A stretch of 30,466 nucleotides of DNA from Anaeromyces robustus (lineage: Eukaryota; Neocallimastigomycota; Neocallimastigomycetes; Neocallimastigales; Neocallimastigaceae), in NCBI GenBank assembly GCA_002104895.1, contig MCFG01000560.1, positions 1-30,466 of the forward strand. The letters are read 5' to 3'. A program made the position numbers and the translations under genes. The notes under the pieces are model-generated. The model made no database searches, had not been told where the DNA came from, and saw only the letters and a list, made by a program, of their open reading frames with translations. Positions 28,025-30,466 of this stretch are shown here, piece after piece. Position 1 is the first letter of the stretch. Every line of letters starts with the position of its first letter.

Positions 28025-28195
28025 GGACCTGTACTTTCCAATTTATTGGAATGGTCGGAAGAGGAAGAATGCCTGTCGAGACATGGCGACGTCAATGGCA
28101 TTGTTACAACTTATGATATTGTACTTGTATCTAAGTTGGGCATTATGCGCAATGATAATGCTTGGTGCAATGATTATTTATATTCACTATTCGGT
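28025..28195 (+). other. GC-richer island with a 56-codon open frame; possible 5' part or relic of the retroelement
   Basis: The base composition shifts sharply from the flanks. One frame is open from 28025 to a TAA at 28193-28195 and reads through LLEWSEEEEC and DVNGIVTTYDIVLVSK. No family is recognised. Other frames are also partly open, so the coding frame is uncertain. Confidence 0.3.
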
Positions 28196-28230
28196 TAAAG
28201 AAGTAGGTAACATTATGCGCAATGATAATG
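28141..28230. repeat. Exact 20-bp direct repeat, two copies 70 bp apart
   Basis: The same 20-mer, beginning CATTATGCGCAA, occupies 28141-28160 and 28211-28230. Its ends (CATTAT/ATAATG) are complementary. It lies about 500 bases upstream of the LINE-like ORF. Confidence 0.85.
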
Positions 28231-28625
28231 TTAGTAATAAAAAGTACGACTTTTTATTACAATCCATTTTTTTTCTTTGAAATAATTACCTTACACTATT
28301 TATGTTATTTAGTTTATATTGCAGTTCTTTTTACAATTAAGTTTTTTATGTTTCTATCAATTCTACACTATTATTCTTATATACAGCACAATCAATACAA
28401 CACAATAAATACTATACAATACAATTTTTTACATACCAACAATAAAAGTTTTTTTTATTCACTAATACATCATTCACAACGTTAAATTATATATACAACT
28501 ACACAGTTGAATCTCTTACTTTTACTCTCAACAATATTTCTCAGTCATTTACTATAATTCTTTTCATTGCTAAGTTTTTTTTTTTTTATATACTTTTTTA
28601 TTTTTTAATTATATATTAAAATCAT

Positions 28626-28656
<31 letters not shown>

Positions 28657-28672
28657 CTATTTTCTATTATAA

Positions 28673-30466
28673 TACATTTATATTTTTTTTATTTTATTAT
28701 TTTTTTTTTATATAGATTCTTATCAGCCTTATCAAATGGATCATACGAACTATACTAATAAGATTAACTATATCAGACGGGGTATTAGGTGTCATGGTAT
28801 TGATATCTCAGATACTTATGTTATTTTTATCCGTCGCATTCGTTCTTGGACTCTTCCAAAATTTAGAAATTTTCTTGAGAAGAATTTCCCTGAGTTTAAT
28901 AATACCATCGTTGCTGTTAAACATTCCTCTCTTCTCAATGATAATTTATATCAAATTAAAACTACAGCTTCTGAGGAGAATATTAATAAATTTATTGATA
29001 GTTTCAAATTAATTATTAAAAAATGTTCCATTAACTTTCATCGATGTAGTAGGAAGAATCACAAGCCTTCCTTTGCTCTTATCAGGAGAAAACTTTGCCA
29101 CTCTAAAAAGAACATTAAGGATATTACTGACTTTTCTGAAATCAACAATTCTTTTACTTCTAAGAACAATTTGAATGAATTTTCCTTTTGTCTTAGTTGG
29201 AACACTAACGGGTGGAATAACAAGAAAAGAGATGGTATTCTGTATTTCTTTAGTCTCTTTAAACCGCTATTTGTTTGTTTTCAAGAAACTGGTAATGGTA
29301 CTAATTCTAGTAATGTTATTCCTTGTAAAATCACTTTACCTAAATATAAATATTTCTGTAAGAGAGCAAATAATACAATTCCTGGTTTGAGAGGTTTATA
29401 TATCTTTTATAATAGGTCTTTACAGACTTCTATTGAAGATTTTTCTTTGAATTATATTATCTCAGTTACGACATATTCCTTGTGGAACTTCACTAAGTGT
29501 TCTATTGGAAATATTTATATACCTCAGAAAGGGCATAGTTTACACCATAAATCTGCTAAAGCAGAAGCTTGTACATGGTTTTCTCTTCACTTACATCATC
29601 CTTCTATTCTCCTTGGCGATTTTAACATTAATCTTGAAGATATTCAAAATTGGGTTTCTAATATAAATGGCTGGTATTTATTTCAACTCAATGGTTCTCC
29701 TATCTCGTGGGTAAGTGGAAGTCGTTCCTCTGCTATTGACCATGCTATTATTAATGAACCCATGAAAAATCTTCTGTCTTCAGCTTCAATTATTGATTTC
29801 TCTCCTATCTCCGATCATAAGCCTCTTCTTGTTTTTGGAAATTATTTTGATGATAATAATACTTTCTCACTCCCTAAAAAACCAGCTCGTTGGAATAGAA
29901 TCAAATGTCTGGACGAAAGTATTAAAATTGCTACTAGTAATAGATTTAGTATTCTTATGAAGGAATGTACAGATAATTATTATTCTTCTAATGCTATATA
30001 TGATATGTTTGTATCTACTGCTAATTCTATTGCTGATGAATTGGAAATTGTATCTACTCCTGATATTCATGAATCTATGTTTCATATGTCTCAAAAAATC
30101 TTTAACCTTCAGAAACTCAAAGTTAAGGCTTACAAAGATATTAAAAAATTGGGTTCTGTTCGTGCCCTTGATGATTATATTAGACTTATCAATAATTATC
30201 AGAAGCTGTGTGATAATATCCACAAGATGTGTAATCACTTTCGTATGCTTGAATATCAACATTGGGTTTCAGTTGGGTGTCAGTTGGCTATTAATAAAGA
30301 TTCTAGGAATTGGTGGAAATGGATCAAAAAGAATACTAAAATTGGTAAATCATCTAACTTTTCACTTCATCCTATTAAAGATAACGATGACAACATTGTT
30401 TATTCTTCTCGTGAACAACTTAACGTTTGGCATGACCATTATGAAAAGTTAGCTTCTGATTCTACT
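28673..30466 (+). mobile_element. LINE-like non-LTR retrotransposon, 5' part, cut by the window end
   Basis: Marked by a long open frame with an apurinic/apyrimidinic-type endonuclease domain as found in LINE ORF2 proteins, and by a base composition richer in G and C than the flanks. The reverse transcriptase would be expected to the right of 30466 and is not visible. The left boundary is uncertain: the frame opens at 28673 after a TAA, and element sequence may begin as far left as about 28000. Confidence 0.75.
28736..30466 (+). CDS. LINE-like polyprotein: N-terminal region plus EEP endonuclease domain (partial, no stop in window)
   Basis: Uninterrupted frame of 577 codons from the ATG at 28736 to the window edge. 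Endonuclease/exonuclease/phosphatase motifs, numbered from this ATG: LSWNTNGW (N156), CFQET (E184), NIY (Y261), GDFN (D295, N297), SAIDH (D335) and SDH (D360, H361). These match the catalytic set of LINE endonucleases, so the domain looks intact. It would nick target DNA to prime reverse transcription. Residues 1-150 precede the domain and are unassigned; residues about 10-115 have alternating strand/helix character and Lys/Arg-rich ends, possibly an ORF1-like or RNA-binding region. Residues about 370-577 are the linker that normally leads into reverse transcriptase. The start is not certain: the frame is open back to 28673, and a TATAG at 28711-28715 could be a 3' splice site. Confidence 0.8.
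   Translation, partial: MDHTNYTNKINYIRRGIRCHGIDISDTYVIFIRRIRSWTLPKFRNFLEKNFPEFNNTIVAVKHSSLLNDNLYQIKTTASEENINKFIDSFKLIIKKCSINFHRCSRKNHKPSFALIRRKLCHSKKNIKDITDFSEINNSFTSKNNLNEFSFCLSWNTNGWNNKKRDGILYFFSLFKPLFVCFQETGNGTNSSNVIPCKITLPKYKYFCKRANNTIPGLRGLYIFYNRSLQTSIEDFSLNYIISVTTYSLWNFTKCSIGNIYIPQKGHSLHHKSAKAEACTWFSLHLHHPSILLGDFNINLEDIQNWVSNINGWYLFQLNGSPISWVSGSRSSAIDHAIINEPMKNLLSSASIIDFSPISDHKPLLVFGNYFDDNNTFSLPKKPARWNRIKCLDESIKIATSNRFSILMKECTDNYYSSNAIYDMFVSTANSIADELEIVSTPDIHESMFHMSQKIFNLQKLKVKAYKDIKKLGSVRALDDYIRLINNYQKLCDNIHKMCNHFRMLEYQHWVSVGCQLAINKDSRNWWKWIKKNTKIGKSSNFSLHPIKDNDDNIVYSSREQLNVWHDHYEKLASDST

Larger units (their letters stand above)
27214..28672. other. Region between GH6 and the LINE-like ORF
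   Basis: AT-rich 3' flank of the cellulase to about 28000. Then comes a GC-richer island at 28020-28250 (described separately), an ACAAT/ATACA-rich stretch around 28380-28450 and an A run at about 28627-28651. No intact gene is supported. The part from about 28000 on could be the 5' untranslated region of the retroelement. Confidence 0.5.

Noticed and set aside
27978-28280. 100-codon ORF starting MYVKFKL
   Set aside because: The hydrophobic part crosses the two 20-bp repeat copies in one frame while other frames are equally open; no family match. Kept only as a composition island.
29867-30452. Overlapping ORFs on both strands at the right end
   Set aside because: They are shadows of the LINE ORF, whose frame carries the endonuclease motifs.

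Overview
The window looks like nuclear DNA of an anaerobic gut fungus (Neocallimastigomycota; the Neocallimastix/Piromyces/Orpinomyces/Anaeromyces group). The reasons are extreme AT richness outside genes, long homopolymer and trinucleotide microsatellites, short AT-rich spliceosomal introns, and an intron-free GH6 cellulase carrying two fungal dockerin (CBM10-like) modules, a cellulosome component typical of this phylum. The genus cannot be fixed from sequence alone. I found no tRNA, rRNA, CRISPR array or bacterial-type operon.

Layout: (1) 118-3893, +, DRS1/DDX27 DEAD-box RNA helicase in nine exons; its 5' end may lie outside the window. (2) 4676-7945 (possibly 8011), -, class II DAHP synthase in thirteen exons, convergent with DRS1. 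(3) 8012-10874, non-coding, microsatellite-rich. (4) 10875-15609, +, a 1201-residue P2-type cation ATPase in three exons, with an unrecognised ~203-residue N-terminal extension. (5) 16642-20506 (possibly 20796), -, an unidentified Asn/Ser-rich coiled-coil protein in ten or eleven exons; one intron holds 137 perfect ATT units. (6) 20507-25671, a 5.2-kb AT-rich stretch with no gene I can support. (7) 25672-27213, +, secreted dockerin-bearing GH6 cellulase. (8) 28673-30466, +, the 5' part of a LINE-like retrotransposon ORF with a complete apurinic-type endonuclease motif set; it runs off the window end.

All exon structures were assembled by hand. Each join uses GT..AG borders, keeps phase across the whole gene, and restores family motifs that no single ORF contains (for three of the four spliced genes). 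Total coding lengths are exact multiples of three in all four. This is good evidence, but there is no transcript data.

The genes do not form a pathway. They are housekeeping functions (60S ribosome assembly, aromatic amino acid synthesis, ion transport) beside a horizontally acquired type of cellulase and a mobile element. I do not see a convincing new multi-gene system. The best leads are the ATPase N-terminal extension, the unidentified coiled-coil protein, the fused N-terminal region of the LINE ORF, and the splice-site and microsatellite architecture.
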